In this document: positions 33,004 to 41,849 of the stretch, piece after piece
Position numbering within the stretch: position 1 is the first letter of the stretch
How the letters are laid out: every line of letters begins with the position of its first letter
Assembly (NCBI GenBank): GCA_016214995.1
Contig: JACRML010000006.1
Coordinates: forward strand, 1-48,374
Direction: 5' to 3'
Length of the DNA: 48,374 nucleotides
Source of the DNA: Deltaproteobacteria bacterium
GTDB taxonomy: Bacteria; Desulfobacterota; GWC2-55-46; UBA9637
Program-made: the position numbers and the translations under genes
Notes under the pieces: generated by a model
Seen by the model: the letters and a program-made list of their open reading frames with translations, nothing else
Databases searched by the model: none
Told to the model about the DNA's origin: nothing

Positions 33004-34950
33004 ATGGATGGCGAATCCCTTGATACAAAGCAGGACAGACTGCAAAGGCTGAAAGAGATTTTCCCTGAACTCTTTGCAGAGAGCCAATTAGATTGGGAAA
33101 AGCTCAAGGCCGCTTTTGGCGATGACATCAACTTTGCAAATGAGCGCTATGTATTGAATTGGGCGGGAAAGTCTGATGCCTTTAAAGTTTTACAGCAGCC
33201 AACTACCGCTACACTGAAGCCCATCCCCGAAGAATCAATAAACTTTGACACAACCCAAAATCTCTTTATTGAAGGCGAAAATCTGGAAGTGTTGAAGATT
33301 CTGCAAAAGGCTTATTACGGCAAGGTAAAGTGCATCATCATTGACCCGCCTTACAACACAGGAAGCGACAGTTTTATTTACCCCGACAGATTCAGCGAGA
33401 AGAAAGAGGATTACCTAAAGCGCATCGGCGATAAGGACGAGGAAGGCTTTCTGATGAAGGAGGGTCTATTCCGCAAGAACAGCAAGGACAGCGGACACTA
33501 TCACAGCAACTGGCTCAGCATGATGTATCCACGGCTTTTTCTTGCCAAGAACCTTCTGCGCGATGATGGAGTAATATTCGTTCACATTGACGACAACGAG
33601 GTTCACAACCTGCGGCTCGTGATGAATGAGATATTTGGGGAAGAGAATTTAAGAAATGTTTTTGCTGTTCGGAGATATGATAAAAATCTAAACAGACAAT
33701 TTATTGAATCAGGACTTCAAACATTTAATGTAGGTTTCGAATATGTTCTTTGTTATTCAAAAGGTAGTGAGTTTTCATTTAATCCAATTCTAAAAGAAAG
33801 TGATGAGGAAAGGCAAAATTTTGGTTATTGGAAAGGCTTTTGGAATGATGCCGATAGACCAACAATGCGATTTGATATTTTAGGGTTTGCACCTGAAGGC
33901 GGGCAGTGGAAATGGAATGAAGAAAGGTCTTTAAAAGCAGTAGATAATTACAAGACATTTATTAAAGAGTTTTCCAAAGAAATGACTTTAGAAGAATATT
34001 GGGAAAAGACAGGAAAAGAATTAGAATTTATTAGGAGAAATCCAGAAGGAAAAGGTAAGAATAAAGGAGTTGAAAATTGGATACCACCTTCAAAGGGAAA
34101 ACTTAGAAACACAAACTGGACAGATTTATTTGCTTCAAAAAATACGAATGAGGCTGAAGGGTTATTTGATTTTCCGAAAAATCCAGAAGTGATTAAGAAT
34201 TTCCTAATTGGTGCAACAGATGAAGAAGATATTATCCTCGACTTCTTTGCCGGCTCCGGCACCACAGCCCAAGCCGTTTTAGAACTCAACAAAAAAGACG
34301 GCGGCAACCGCAAATTTATTTTGGTGCAAATGCCTGAGTTATGTGATGAAAACAGCGAGGCTTTCAAGGCAGGTTATAAGACCATTGCGGATATAGGAAA
34401 AGAGCGCATCCGCAGGGTTATAAAGAAAACCGAAAAGGAGAAAAAAGAAAAACCTGATTTGTTTGCTGACGGCAAGCTGGATTTGGGGTTCAAGGTATTC
34501 AGGCTTTCTCCCTCCAGCTTTAAAATCTGGCGTAGCCAGGAAATCACAGAAGAGAACCTGGAACAGCAGCTCGACGCATTTACTAACCCCGCCCGGCCCG
34601 GAGCCGAAAAAACAAATATGCTGTATGAACTAATGCTCAAGGCAGGGTATGAATTAACCAGCCCCATCCGCTATGTCATTGCGAGTAAAGCGAAGCAATC
34701 TCCAAAAGGCAAAAAGATTGCTTCGGGTTCTGCAAACCCTCGCAATGACGGTATCGGCTTCTACAGCATCAACAACAACGAACTCATCATTGCATTGGAT
34801 GCGATGAATGAAAAACTTGTTGAGCAAATTATTGCCGCCAAGCCGCAAAAAGTTATCACCCTCGATAGCTTATTCACAGGGAACGACCAGCTTAAAACCA
34901 ATACAGTCCTGCAAATGCGCGATGCAGGGGTGGATTTTAAGACGATATGA
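33004..34950 (+). CDS. mod: Type III restriction-modification system, Mod N6-adenine methyltransferase
   Basis: A 648-residue subunit that recognises and methylates the target site and guides Res. Beta order: IIDPPYNTGSDSF at about 113-125, then DFFAGSGTTAQAVLEL at about 414-429. The central recognition part (33640-34220) is visibly richer in A/T than both flanks, as if exchanged. A 75-bp palindromic element with 11-bp inverted ends is inserted in frame near the C-terminus (34675-34749). GGAG precedes ATG 33004. Its partner res lies 3.8 kb downstream, separated by inserted defence genes. Catalytic motifs are intact. Confidence 0.92.
   Translation: MDGESLDTKQDRLQRLKEIFPELFAESQLDWEKLKAAFGDDINFANERYVLNWAGKSDAFKVLQQPTTATLKPIPEESINFDTTQNLFIEGENLEVLKILQKAYYGKVKCIIIDPPYNTGSDSFIYPDRFSEKKEDYLKRIGDKDEEGFLMKEGLFRKNSKDSGHYHSNWLSMMYPRLFLAKNLLRDDGVIFVHIDDNEVHNLRLVMNEIFGEENLRNVFAVRRYDKNLNRQFIESGLQTFNVGFEYVLCYSKGSEFSFNPILKESDEERQNFGYWKGFWNDADRPTMRFDILGFAPEGGQWKWNEERSLKAVDNYKTFIKEFSKEMTLEEYWEKTGKELEFIRRNPEGKGKNKGVENWIPPSKGKLRNTNWTDLFASKNTNEAEGLFDFPKNPEVIKNFLIGATDEEDIILDFFAGSGTTAQAVLELNKKDGGNRKFILVQMPELCDENSEAFKAGYKTIADIGKERIRRVIKKTEKEKKEKPDLFADGKLDLGFKVFRLSPSSFKIWRSQEITEENLEQQLDAFTNPARPGAEKTNMLYELMLKAGYELTSPIRYVIASKAKQSPKGKKIASGSANPRNDGIGFYSINNNELIIALDAMNEKLVEQIIAAKPQKVITLDSLFTGNDQLKTNTVLQMRDAGVDFKTI
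34675..34749. repeat. 75-bp GTCATTGCGAG element inserted in frame in mod
   Basis: The ends GTCATTGCGAG and CTCGCAATGAC are perfect inverted repeats; inside are AAAGCGAAGCAATCT and AGATTGCTTCGGG. The length is a multiple of three (25 codons), so the mod frame stays open. Looser relatives lie at about 25450-25580 and 41719-41850. Confidence 0.85.
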
Positions 34951-34953
34951 GTC

Positions 34954-35571
34954 GTGAGCATACATATCGGCATGAAACTGGAAGGTCTGAGGAGGATAGA
35001 TGTGCCTGAGATTGACAAGGCGGCTTTCAGGGAAGCAATAATCAATGCCTTCTGCCATAGGGATTATCGTGAGTTTGATTCTGTTAATATCGCTGTTTTC
35101 AAAGACAGGATAGAAATAAGAAGTCCGGGACTGCTTTATGGCGGCCTGACCATAGAGACTATCAGGACAAAGATGGTTTCAGAAAGAAGAAACGAGTTGA
35201 TTGCCGAGATGCTTCACCGTGTTCATTTTATAGAGAAATGGGGACGAGGAATCAAGTTGATACTCTCCAAAGAACCTGATGCCGAATTCAGCGAGGTAGG
35301 GACAAAGTTTATTACTACATTTAAGCGCAGGAGTTATTTTGAGGGCAAAAAAGGATTTGAAAAATTGGGTGAAAATCTTACCCAGAAAACTACCCAGAAA
35401 ATCATAGAAGCTATTACTAAGAAATCAGATGTTACTCAAAAAGAACTTGCAACGGTTATAGGAATAACCGAAGATGGCGTAAAATACCATATAACCAGAC
35501 TTAGGAAAAAAGGATTGCTCAAACGCATCGGTCCAGACAAGGGCGGTTACTGGGAAGTGGTGAAGAAATGA
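34954..35571 (+). CDS. Truncated AlbA_2/RecG-like ATP-binding protein with winged helix
   Basis: This 205-residue frame matches only the C-terminal half of the family once annotated as RecG-like/Schlafen AlbA_2 ATP-binding proteins. It has VPEIDKAAFREAIINAFCHR and IEIRSPGLLYGGLT, which is the GHKL-type ATP-binding part, and a winged helix (QKELATVIGITEDGVKYHIT). The N-terminal AlbA_2 domain of ~200 residues is missing. It starts at GTG 34954, three bases after the mod stop. It reads as a remnant joined to mod by recombination, though it could still be translated. Related proteins sit in R-M and defence loci. Confidence 0.7.
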   Translation: MSIHIGMKLEGLRRIDVPEIDKAAFREAIINAFCHRDYREFDSVNIAVFKDRIEIRSPGLLYGGLTIETIRTKMVSERRNELIAEMLHRVHFIEKWGRGIKLILSKEPDAEFSEVGTKFITTFKRRSYFEGKKGFEKLGENLTQKTTQKIIEAITKKSDVTQKELATVIGITEDGVKYHITRLRKKGLLKRIGPDKGGYWEVVKK

Positions 35572-35581
35572 AAAACGTTAA

Positions 35582-35692
35582 GAGGATGCCAAGAAAAGGG
35601 TGATTCATGATAGGGAGTTTGAGAGCGATTTTGATAGGGAAGTGAAGAAGGTGATGGGAAGTAAAAAAAGGAACGTGAAAAAAGAACAATAA
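35582..35692 (+). pseudogene. Probable remnant of a RhuM-family C-terminus
   Basis: An open stretch of 36 codons after a stop, reading EDAKKRVIHDREFESDFDRE then VKKVMGSKK. The FESDFDREVKK pattern recalls, from memory, the end of RhuM-type virulence/toxin-associated proteins. No start codon with a ribosome site and no N-terminal part are present. It is most likely a fossil of a former insertion between mod and the SPARTA genes. Confidence 0.4.
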
Positions 35693-35760
35693 CAAAAGAA
35701 AACCCAACACTGTATTACAAATAAGGGTTGCATAGGTGGGTTTTAAGACGGTATAACCCC

Positions 35761-37173
35761 ATGAAGAGAGAAACTATTTTTATTAGTCACGCTGCCCCTG
35801 AGGATAACGAATTTACAATTTGGTTAGCCTCAAGGCTACAAATGCTGGGTTACAAGGTATGGGTTGATAAAAGTGCATTACTTGGTGGTGAGAAATTCTG
35901 GCAAGAAATTGACAATGTTATTCGTAATGAAGCCTGCAAATTTATCTTAGTTTATTCCAAAAATATTTGCGATCAAAAACCCGGTAAACTTAAACCTGGT
36001 ATTTCAAAAGAGCTACATCTTGCTGAAAGTGTTGCTTCTGAAAATGGTTTTAAGGATTTTCGTGTCTTATTAAAAATTGATGACTCCGCCTTTAATCTTT
36101 TTATTGGTGCTAATGAATTAACTCATATACCATTCAATGAAAATTGGGCTGACGGTTTAAATCAACTCATAAAAAAACTTGATAAAGACGGAATCAAACC
36201 TATTGAAAAAGATAAAGACCAAGGTTTTGGCGAATGGTATGAAAACAAATATATAACTCAAAATGGTATTATTCCAAAAGAAGAATTGTATTACACAAAC
36301 TGGTGGCCTATAGCAACCCTACCCGAGAACTTTTACATTTTTCAATTTCAAACAGAACAACAAGCAATGTTAATTTATAGGCAGGAACAAAAATTTCCTG
36401 TAGGTAAAATAACAAATCACTTATGCTCATTTAACCCTGATATTTCTACTGAAATAGAGCAAAACGGTCAGACATTAAATATCAAACCGCTAAACCGATT
36501 TGAAATAAAAATAAATGATGTTCTATTAGGTTTTGAGAGGACTGAATTTCCAAACCAAAGAGATGCAGAAAATCATTTTAAACAGTTGCTAAAAAGGATA
36601 TTTCATTTGTTTATGAAAAACAGAGGAATGTTTTGGTATGAAATGTCAAATAAGAAATTAGCATATTTTTTTACGCCAACTAATCTTCGTGGTTTGAAAG
36701 TTAAATATGAGTACCCATACAGAAATCCCGAAAGGAAAAAGAAAACTAAAAACCTCATTGGAGTTTACAAGAACATTTGGAAGTGGCATTACGCTGTCTC
36801 AATCAAACCTATTTTATTCCCTATCATTGGTTATAGCCTTAAGAGCCATTTGACCTTTACAGATGACGGCTTTAAAGTTTGGGAGGATAAAGACAAAATT
36901 CATTCTCATCGTAGAAGCAAAGGGAAAAACTTTTACAATGAAGAATGGCGAGATATGCTTTTTGCCTTTCTTAACGGGTTATGCAATTCCGAAGGGAGAA
37001 TTGAGATAAAATTAAAAGAAGACTTCATTCTTAGTATGCAACCTTGGACTGAATTATACTGGGCAGATTTCGGATACTACGAACCAAAAGACAAAGAAAG
37101 ACAAGGCTTATTATCAGATTATATTGAAGACGAAACTGAAATGGATAACATGGAAGGAATAATACCTGAATAA
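35761..37173 (+). CDS. TIR-APAZ effector subunit of a SPARTA-type short Argonaute system
   Basis: A 470-residue protein. The N-terminal TIR domain (about 4-140; IFISHAAPEDNEFTIWLASR, YKVWVDKSALLGGEKFWQEI, CKFILVYSKN) has Glu49 in the place of the catalytic NADase glutamate. The rest (about 190-450) is an APAZ region, with ELYYTNWWPIATLPENFYIF, WHYAVSIKPILFPIIGYSLK, HRRSKGKNFYNEEWRDMLFA. It ends in an acidic tail (DYIEDETEMDNMEGIIPE), like the autoinhibitory tail known in SPARTA. In that family guide/target binding by the pAgo partner assembles TIR and destroys NAD+. ATG 35761 is preferred to TTG 35728. Its stop overlaps the pAgo ATG by one base. A/T content is higher than in the neighbouring R-M genes. 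Confidence 0.9.
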   Translation: MKRETIFISHAAPEDNEFTIWLASRLQMLGYKVWVDKSALLGGEKFWQEIDNVIRNEACKFILVYSKNICDQKPGKLKPGISKELHLAESVASENGFKDFRVLLKIDDSAFNLFIGANELTHIPFNENWADGLNQLIKKLDKDGIKPIEKDKDQGFGEWYENKYITQNGIIPKEELYYTNWWPIATLPENFYIFQFQTEQQAMLIYRQEQKFPVGKITNHLCSFNPDISTEIEQNGQTLNIKPLNRFEIKINDVLLGFERTEFPNQRDAENHFKQLLKRIFHLFMKNRGMFWYEMSNKKLAYFFTPTNLRGLKVKYEYPYRNPERKKKTKNLIGVYKNIWKWHYAVSIKPILFPIIGYSLKSHLTFTDDGFKVWEDKDKIHSHRRSKGKNFYNEEWRDMLFAFLNGLCNSEGRIEIKLKEDFILSMQPWTELYWADFGYYEPKDKERQGLLSDYIEDETEMDNMEGIIPE

Positions 37174-38696
37174 TGTTTAAACAAAAACTAATTCATATAC
37201 CTGAACCAAAATTAACTTTTGGATATAATCAGAAGCTATCTGACCCACGAGATGGCATAACCCTTTTTGGGCCATTTACAATATCTAAATTGGTTGGACA
37301 GGTGAATATTGGAATAATTGGGCCAGAGGAGCAAAGAAATTATGTGAGAGAGTATCTTCAAAAAATTCATCGACCAGTTTTTAGTGTGAACCTTGATGAA
37401 GCAAGGCCATATTTCCCTGGATTAGAAGCTGCATTTGGAATTCACTTAAACTTTAATGCAATCCGGGAAATTGATATTCCGCGAGAAGACATTGATAAAT
37501 ATTTAAAGTATTCGGACAGCCATCAAAGGGTTTTTCATCTCTCAAATCTTTATTCTTATAAGCTCATTAAATATTACGATCAAGAAGACCTTTCCGTAAC
37601 TGTTTGGTTTGTTGCTATCCCTGACGAGATTTACCAACTTGGAAGACCAAAGTCAAAAATTCTAAAATCAGAATCTAATATCAGTATAGGATTAAGCAAA
37701 AAGGAAAGAATCTCAAATGAACAATTCCTTTTTAAAGAAATGAATGAACTTAAAGAGGCTTATAATTTTGAGGTCAATTTTCACAACCAACTTAAAGCCA
37801 AACTACTAACTGATAAAGTGGTTACACAAATTATCAGGGAAAGCACTATTGCATACAACACTATTTGGACAGATAAAAATAAAATCAACTACGCAAAACT
37901 TTTTGATACAGCCAAAGCTTGGAATATTTCTACAACACTTTATTACAAAGTGGGTGGAATACCATGGAAATTGGGCGATGTAAGACATAAGGTTTGTTAC
38001 TTAGGTTTAGTTTATAAACAAATTGAGGACAAGGATAACAGAAAAGCTTGTTGTGCAGCGCAAATGTTTTTGGACTCGGGAGATGGGATGGTATTCAGGG
38101 GGAATATAGGCCCTTGGTATAATCCTAATACAAAGGAGTTTCATCTTTTAAAAAAAGATGCTATTGAATTACTCTCAATGTCTTTAGAGTCATTTGCGGA
38201 AAAATCAAAAGAAATAACTGGTAAGTTTGAATACCCTGCTGAAGTTTTTATTCACGCCAAAACTTACTTTGATGATGAAGAATGGGAAGGATTTTGCGAA
38301 GCGGCGGAAGGTAAAAGCAAAATTATCGGTGTTAGAATAAGAGAGGACAGCAGTTTCAAATTATACAGGGATTTTGACTATTGCATACCGAGAGGTTCGG
38401 CACTGCTACTAAAAGAGAACTTTGCCTATTTATGGACTAAAGGATTCATACCAAGAATTCAAACACAACTTGGATTAGAAACACCAAATCCTTTAAGCGT
38501 AGAAGTAACCAGAGGGGCAAAGGATATAGAGACCGTTTGCAAAGACATTTTAGCACTTACAAAACTGAATTATAACGCCTGCATTTTTGCAGATGGTTCA
38601 CCTGTCACATTAAGATTTGCTGATTCGATAGGAGAAATTTTAACCGCAGGTAAGAACATAAAATCAGAAGTTTTGCCATTCAAACATTATGTTTAA
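37173..38696 (+). CDS. Short prokaryotic Argonaute (MID-PIWI), SPARTA type
   Basis: A 507-residue pAgo without N and PAZ domains: MID region about 1-260, PIWI about 265-507. The Argonaute hallmark YYKVGGIPWKLGDV lies at 257-270, followed by the first PIWI strand CYLGLVYK, where Val280 stands in place of the first catalytic Asp, so slicing is not expected. EVFIHAKTYFDDEEWEGF and the C-terminal PVTLRFADSIGEIL are typical. It is translationally coupled to TIR-APAZ (TAATG overlap). It should load a short RNA guide and sense complementary DNA, then activate TIR. The family assignment is strong; guide preference is inferred from relatives. Confidence 0.9.
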   Translation: MFKQKLIHIPEPKLTFGYNQKLSDPRDGITLFGPFTISKLVGQVNIGIIGPEEQRNYVREYLQKIHRPVFSVNLDEARPYFPGLEAAFGIHLNFNAIREIDIPREDIDKYLKYSDSHQRVFHLSNLYSYKLIKYYDQEDLSVTVWFVAIPDEIYQLGRPKSKILKSESNISIGLSKKERISNEQFLFKEMNELKEAYNFEVNFHNQLKAKLLTDKVVTQIIRESTIAYNTIWTDKNKINYAKLFDTAKAWNISTTLYYKVGGIPWKLGDVRHKVCYLGLVYKQIEDKDNRKACCAAQMFLDSGDGMVFRGNIGPWYNPNTKEFHLLKKDAIELLSMSLESFAEKSKEITGKFEYPAEVFIHAKTYFDDEEWEGFCEAAEGKSKIIGVRIREDSSFKLYRDFDYCIPRGSALLLKENFAYLWTKGFIPRIQTQLGLETPNPLSVEVTRGAKDIETVCKDILALTKLNYNACIFADGSPVTLRFADSIGEILTAGKNIKSEVLPFKHYV

Positions 38697-38710
38697 AGAG
38701 TAATGAAAAT

Positions 38711-41437
38711 ATGAAACTCCACTTCGACAGCAATCAGGAATACCAGATAGATGCCATCAAAGCCGTCACGGATATTTTAGAGGGACAGCCTTTGAGCGGC
38801 GTGGATTTTGAATTTTCTTTGACCGCAGCAGGGGCGTTGCTTTCCGAAAACGGCGTGGGGAATAGACTGACACTAACTGAGGAGCAGGTTTGGGAAAATG
38901 TAAGGAGGATACAGCAGCGAAATGAGATACACAACCCACTAACCCCCTTTATTAAGGGGGAAAACACACCCCCGACCCCTCCTCAAGAGGAGAATAAAAA
39001 TCCCCTCCTTGGAGGGGCAGGGGTGGGTGGGTTACAGGGCATGAATTTCTCCGTAGAGATGGAGACAGGCACAGGCAAGACTTATGTGTATCTACGGACC
39101 ATCTATGAATTGAATAAACTTTACGGTTTTAAAAAGTTTGTAATTGTAGTCCCTTCCATCGCTATTCGTGAAGGTGTTTTGAAAAATCTGCAAATCACCC
39201 ATGAACATTTTCAGAGCCTCTACGATAAGACACAGATAAACTACGATGTGTATGACAGCAAGAAGGTTTCCAATCTAAGAGGCTTTGCTGCCGGCAATGC
39301 CATTCAGATTTTGGTTATAAATATTGACGCCTTTGCCAAAGATGAAAACATCATCAACAAGCCCAACGACAAGCTCACAGGTAAAAAGCCCATTGAATTC
39401 CTCCAGAGCACTAACCCGATTGTGATTGTGGATGAGCCGCAGAATATGGAAACGGAGAACCGTAAAAAGGCGATTGGAAATCTAAATCCGCTTTGCACCC
39501 TTCGCTATTCCGCTACGCATACCAATCTTTATAATCTGGTCTATTCTCTCAATCCCGTAAGGGCCTATGATTTAGGTCTTGTAAAACAAATAGAAGTTGA
39601 TTCAGTAGTAAGCGAGAATGCAATGAATGAGGCATTTATTCAGTTGGAAAACATAAATGCAGCCAAGACCAAAATTACCGCGAAAATCAAGATTGACTGT
39701 AACACGGATAAAGGAGTTGTGAAGAAATCCGTTACTGTCAGGGCGGGTGATGATATTTATAAGCTCAGCAAAGAGCGGGAGATTTACAAAGAGGGTTTCA
39801 TCATTGATGAAATTGACGCAGGCGGCGGCGCTATTACCCTCACCAATGGTTTGACGCTTTCAAAAGGCGAAACACAGGGCGGGATGAATGATGAGGTTAT
39901 GAAGTTTATGATTCGCAGGACTGTTGAAGAACATATCAAAAAAGAGCGGGTTTATAAAGACAAAGGCATTAAAGTCCTTTCGCTGTTTTTTATAGACAAG
40001 GTTAAAAATTACAGGGAATATGACGCAAACGGAAATCAGGCAAAAGGCAAGTTTGCCGGATGGTTTGAAGAGATTTATCAGAAGGAGGTCGCCAAGCCTG
40101 TTTTCAGAGGTTTGCTGCCGTATGCCGTTGATAATGTTCACAACGGCTATTTCTCGCAGGACAGCAAAGGCAGAGTGAAAGATACGGAAGGAGAAAGTCA
40201 GGCGGACTATGACACATACAAACTCATAATGCAGGACAAAGAAAAACTGCTTGACCCTGAGACTCCGCTCCGCTTTATATTCAGCCACTCTGCATTGCGG
40301 GAGGGATGGGACAACCCGAATGTGTTTCAGATATGCACTTTGAACGAGACCAAGTCTGAAATCAAGAAGAGGCAGGAGATAGGCAGGGGCTTGCGTCTGT
40401 CAGTTAATCAAGAGGGGCAGCGAATATTTGACCGCAACATCAATAAATTAACGGTTGTGGCCAATGAACGTTATGAAGACTTTGCCAAGGCATTGCAAAA
40501 AGAGATACAGGAAGACTGCGGGGTTGATTTTACAGGCAGAGTGAAGAACAAAGGAGACAGAAAAAAGGTTAATTTTCGCAAAGGTTTTGAGGCAGACCAG
40601 AAATTCCTTGAGATTTGGGAGAAGATAAAATTTCAGACGAGATACTGTGTTGATTACAAGACTGACGAGTTGATTACGTTGGCTGCAAAGGCTGTTAAGG
40701 ATATGCCTGAAACCAAGAAACCTTCTATTCGCGCCATTACTCATGGGTTAACGATAACAGGAGAAGGAGTCGGCGGAATTTTAGTTCGTGATGCAGGAAT
40801 AGACTATGGGACAGAAGGGTTTGAGATGCCGGATATGCTTGCCTACATCCAGTCAAAGACAGAGTTGACGCGGCGCACAATCCTTGAAATACTTAAGAAG
40901 TCCGGCAGGATGAGCGAGGCGTTGCTCAACCCGCAGCTCTTTATGGACAACGTTGTAACAGCCGTTAAATCAGCTCTTTATGGGTTGATGGTGGACGGCA
41001 TCAAATACGAAAAAATCGGCGGCAAGGTTTATGAAATGGCATTGTTTGATGACAAGGGTTTTGAAATTTACCTTGATGACTTTACGCATCATGTCAAGAA
41101 ACCTGAGAAAACCGTTTATGAGAACTACATCCCCCTTGATTCATCCGTAGAAAATCAGTTTGCCAGAGACTGTGAGAGCAGCGAAAATATCGAGTTCTTC
41201 TTCAAACTACCGAATTGGTTCAGGATAAACACGCCCATAGGCATGTATAACCCAGACTGGGCAATAGTCTTCAAGGGAGAAAAGAAAATATATTTTGTGG
41301 CTGAGACAAAAGGCAAGGGACAGGAATTGAGAGGCAGCGAAGATATGAAGATAGCTTGCGGCAAGGCCCACTTTGAAAAGTTTGAAGATGTGATTTATAA
41401 GAGGGTTTCATCTGTTTCCGAGTTAAACGGGCGATAG
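38711..41437 (+). CDS. res: Type III restriction-modification system, Res helicase-nuclease
   Basis: A 908-residue restriction subunit. The SF2 helicase has EMETGTGKTYVYL (Walker A, about 116-128), VIVDEPQNM (box II, about 237) and FSHSALREGWDNPNVFQICT, then KRQEIGRGLRL (motif VI). The C-terminal nuclease is intact: NPDWAIVFKGEKKIYFVAET (about 846-866), the PD...ExK-type site. Residues about 75-107 are translated repeat (38932-39032) just ahead of the Walker A motif. It starts 14 bp after the pAgo stop with a weak ribosome site. Together with Mod it cleaves DNA at unmodified, head-to-head sites. Confidence 0.92.
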   Translation: MKLHFDSNQEYQIDAIKAVTDILEGQPLSGVDFEFSLTAAGALLSENGVGNRLTLTEEQVWENVRRIQQRNEIHNPLTPFIKGENTPPTPPQEENKNPLLGGAGVGGLQGMNFSVEMETGTGKTYVYLRTIYELNKLYGFKKFVIVVPSIAIREGVLKNLQITHEHFQSLYDKTQINYDVYDSKKVSNLRGFAAGNAIQILVINIDAFAKDENIINKPNDKLTGKKPIEFLQSTNPIVIVDEPQNMETENRKKAIGNLNPLCTLRYSATHTNLYNLVYSLNPVRAYDLGLVKQIEVDSVVSENAMNEAFIQLENINAAKTKITAKIKIDCNTDKGVVKKSVTVRAGDDIYKLSKEREIYKEGFIIDEIDAGGGAITLTNGLTLSKGETQGGMNDEVMKFMIRRTVEEHIKKERVYKDKGIKVLSLFFIDKVKNYREYDANGNQAKGKFAGWFEEIYQKEVAKPVFRGLLPYAVDNVHNGYFSQDSKGRVKDTEGESQADYDTYKLIMQDKEKLLDPETPLRFIFSHSALREGWDNPNVFQICTLNETKSEIKKRQEIGRGLRLSVNQEGQRIFDRNINKLTVVANERYEDFAKALQKEIQEDCGVDFTGRVKNKGDRKKVNFRKGFEADQKFLEIWEKIKFQTRYCVDYKTDELITLAAKAVKDMPETKKPSIRAITHGLTITGEGVGGILVRDAGIDYGTEGFEMPDMLAYIQSKTELTRRTILEILKKSGRMSEALLNPQLFMDNVVTAVKSALYGLMVDGIKYEKIGGKVYEMALFDDKGFEIYLDDFTHHVKKPEKTVYENYIPLDSSVENQFARDCESSENIEFFFKLPNWFRINTPIGMYNPDWAIVFKGEKKIYFVAETKGKGQELRGSEDMKIACGKAHFEKFEDVIYKRVSSVSELNGR
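38932..39032. repeat. In-frame palindromic repeat inside res
   Basis: Several short stems: CCCCCTTTATTAAGGGGG, CCTCCTCAAGAGGAG-type and TCCCCTCCTTGGAGGGG, enclosed by AACCCACT and GGGTGGGTT. It is the same vocabulary as the hairpin at 3831-3886. It is translated as NPLTPFIKGENTPPTPPQEE and following residues. Confidence 0.8.
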
Positions 41438-41481
41438 TTTCTAATGCATGGGGTTGTCTGAAATACTTCTCATATTCTTTT

Positions 41482-41618
41482 AACAGGCTCTTGAAAAAGG
41501 CATCAACAGCCTTGGTTACACAGATTAGGAAAAACGATTACACAGATATTTCAATGGGTTTTAATCTTTGAAATCTAATCTTTTATCTGTGCAATCAAAG
41601 TTTGTTGAGTTTTTCATG
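41482..41618. repeat. GATTACACAGATT-type repeat, copy A after res
   Basis: About 137 bp, nearly identical to 41850-41991, from AACAGGCTCTTGAAAAAGG to TTGTTGAGTTTTTCATG. It starts 44 bp after the res stop. With the copy upstream of aspS it flanks the block aspS-mod-SPARTA-res. Confidence 0.85.
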
Positions 41619-41849
41619 TTAATTGTTAATAAGCGCCGAGTGTAATGATGACCATTTTGTATATTGACAGATATAAGATAAATGTTATACTTGGTCAAAA
41701 TTAGAACGTCGGCAAGGCCACAAAAAGCCCTGTTCGTTAGTTATTGTGAGAAGCGGAAGGATTGTAGGAGAGGGGTTTGCACCCTAAACCGGAGACCACA
41801 GGGGACTCCCATTCACAATGACCGTAGTTTGGGTTTTTCCGCTATGAGC
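41619..41849. other. Spacer between the two large repeats, with palindromic element
   Basis: No gene recognised. About 41735-41830 looks like a relative of the GTCATTGCGAG family: TTATTGTGAGAAGCGGAAGG at one end, GGAGACCACAGGGGACTCC inside and ATTCACAATGACC at the other end. An open frame over this region is composed of repeat only. Confidence 0.5.

Noticed and set aside
35728-35760. Longer start of the TIR-APAZ gene at TTG 35728
   Set aside because: It adds eleven residues before a TIR domain that begins naturally at MKRETIFISHA, and its ribosome site is too close.
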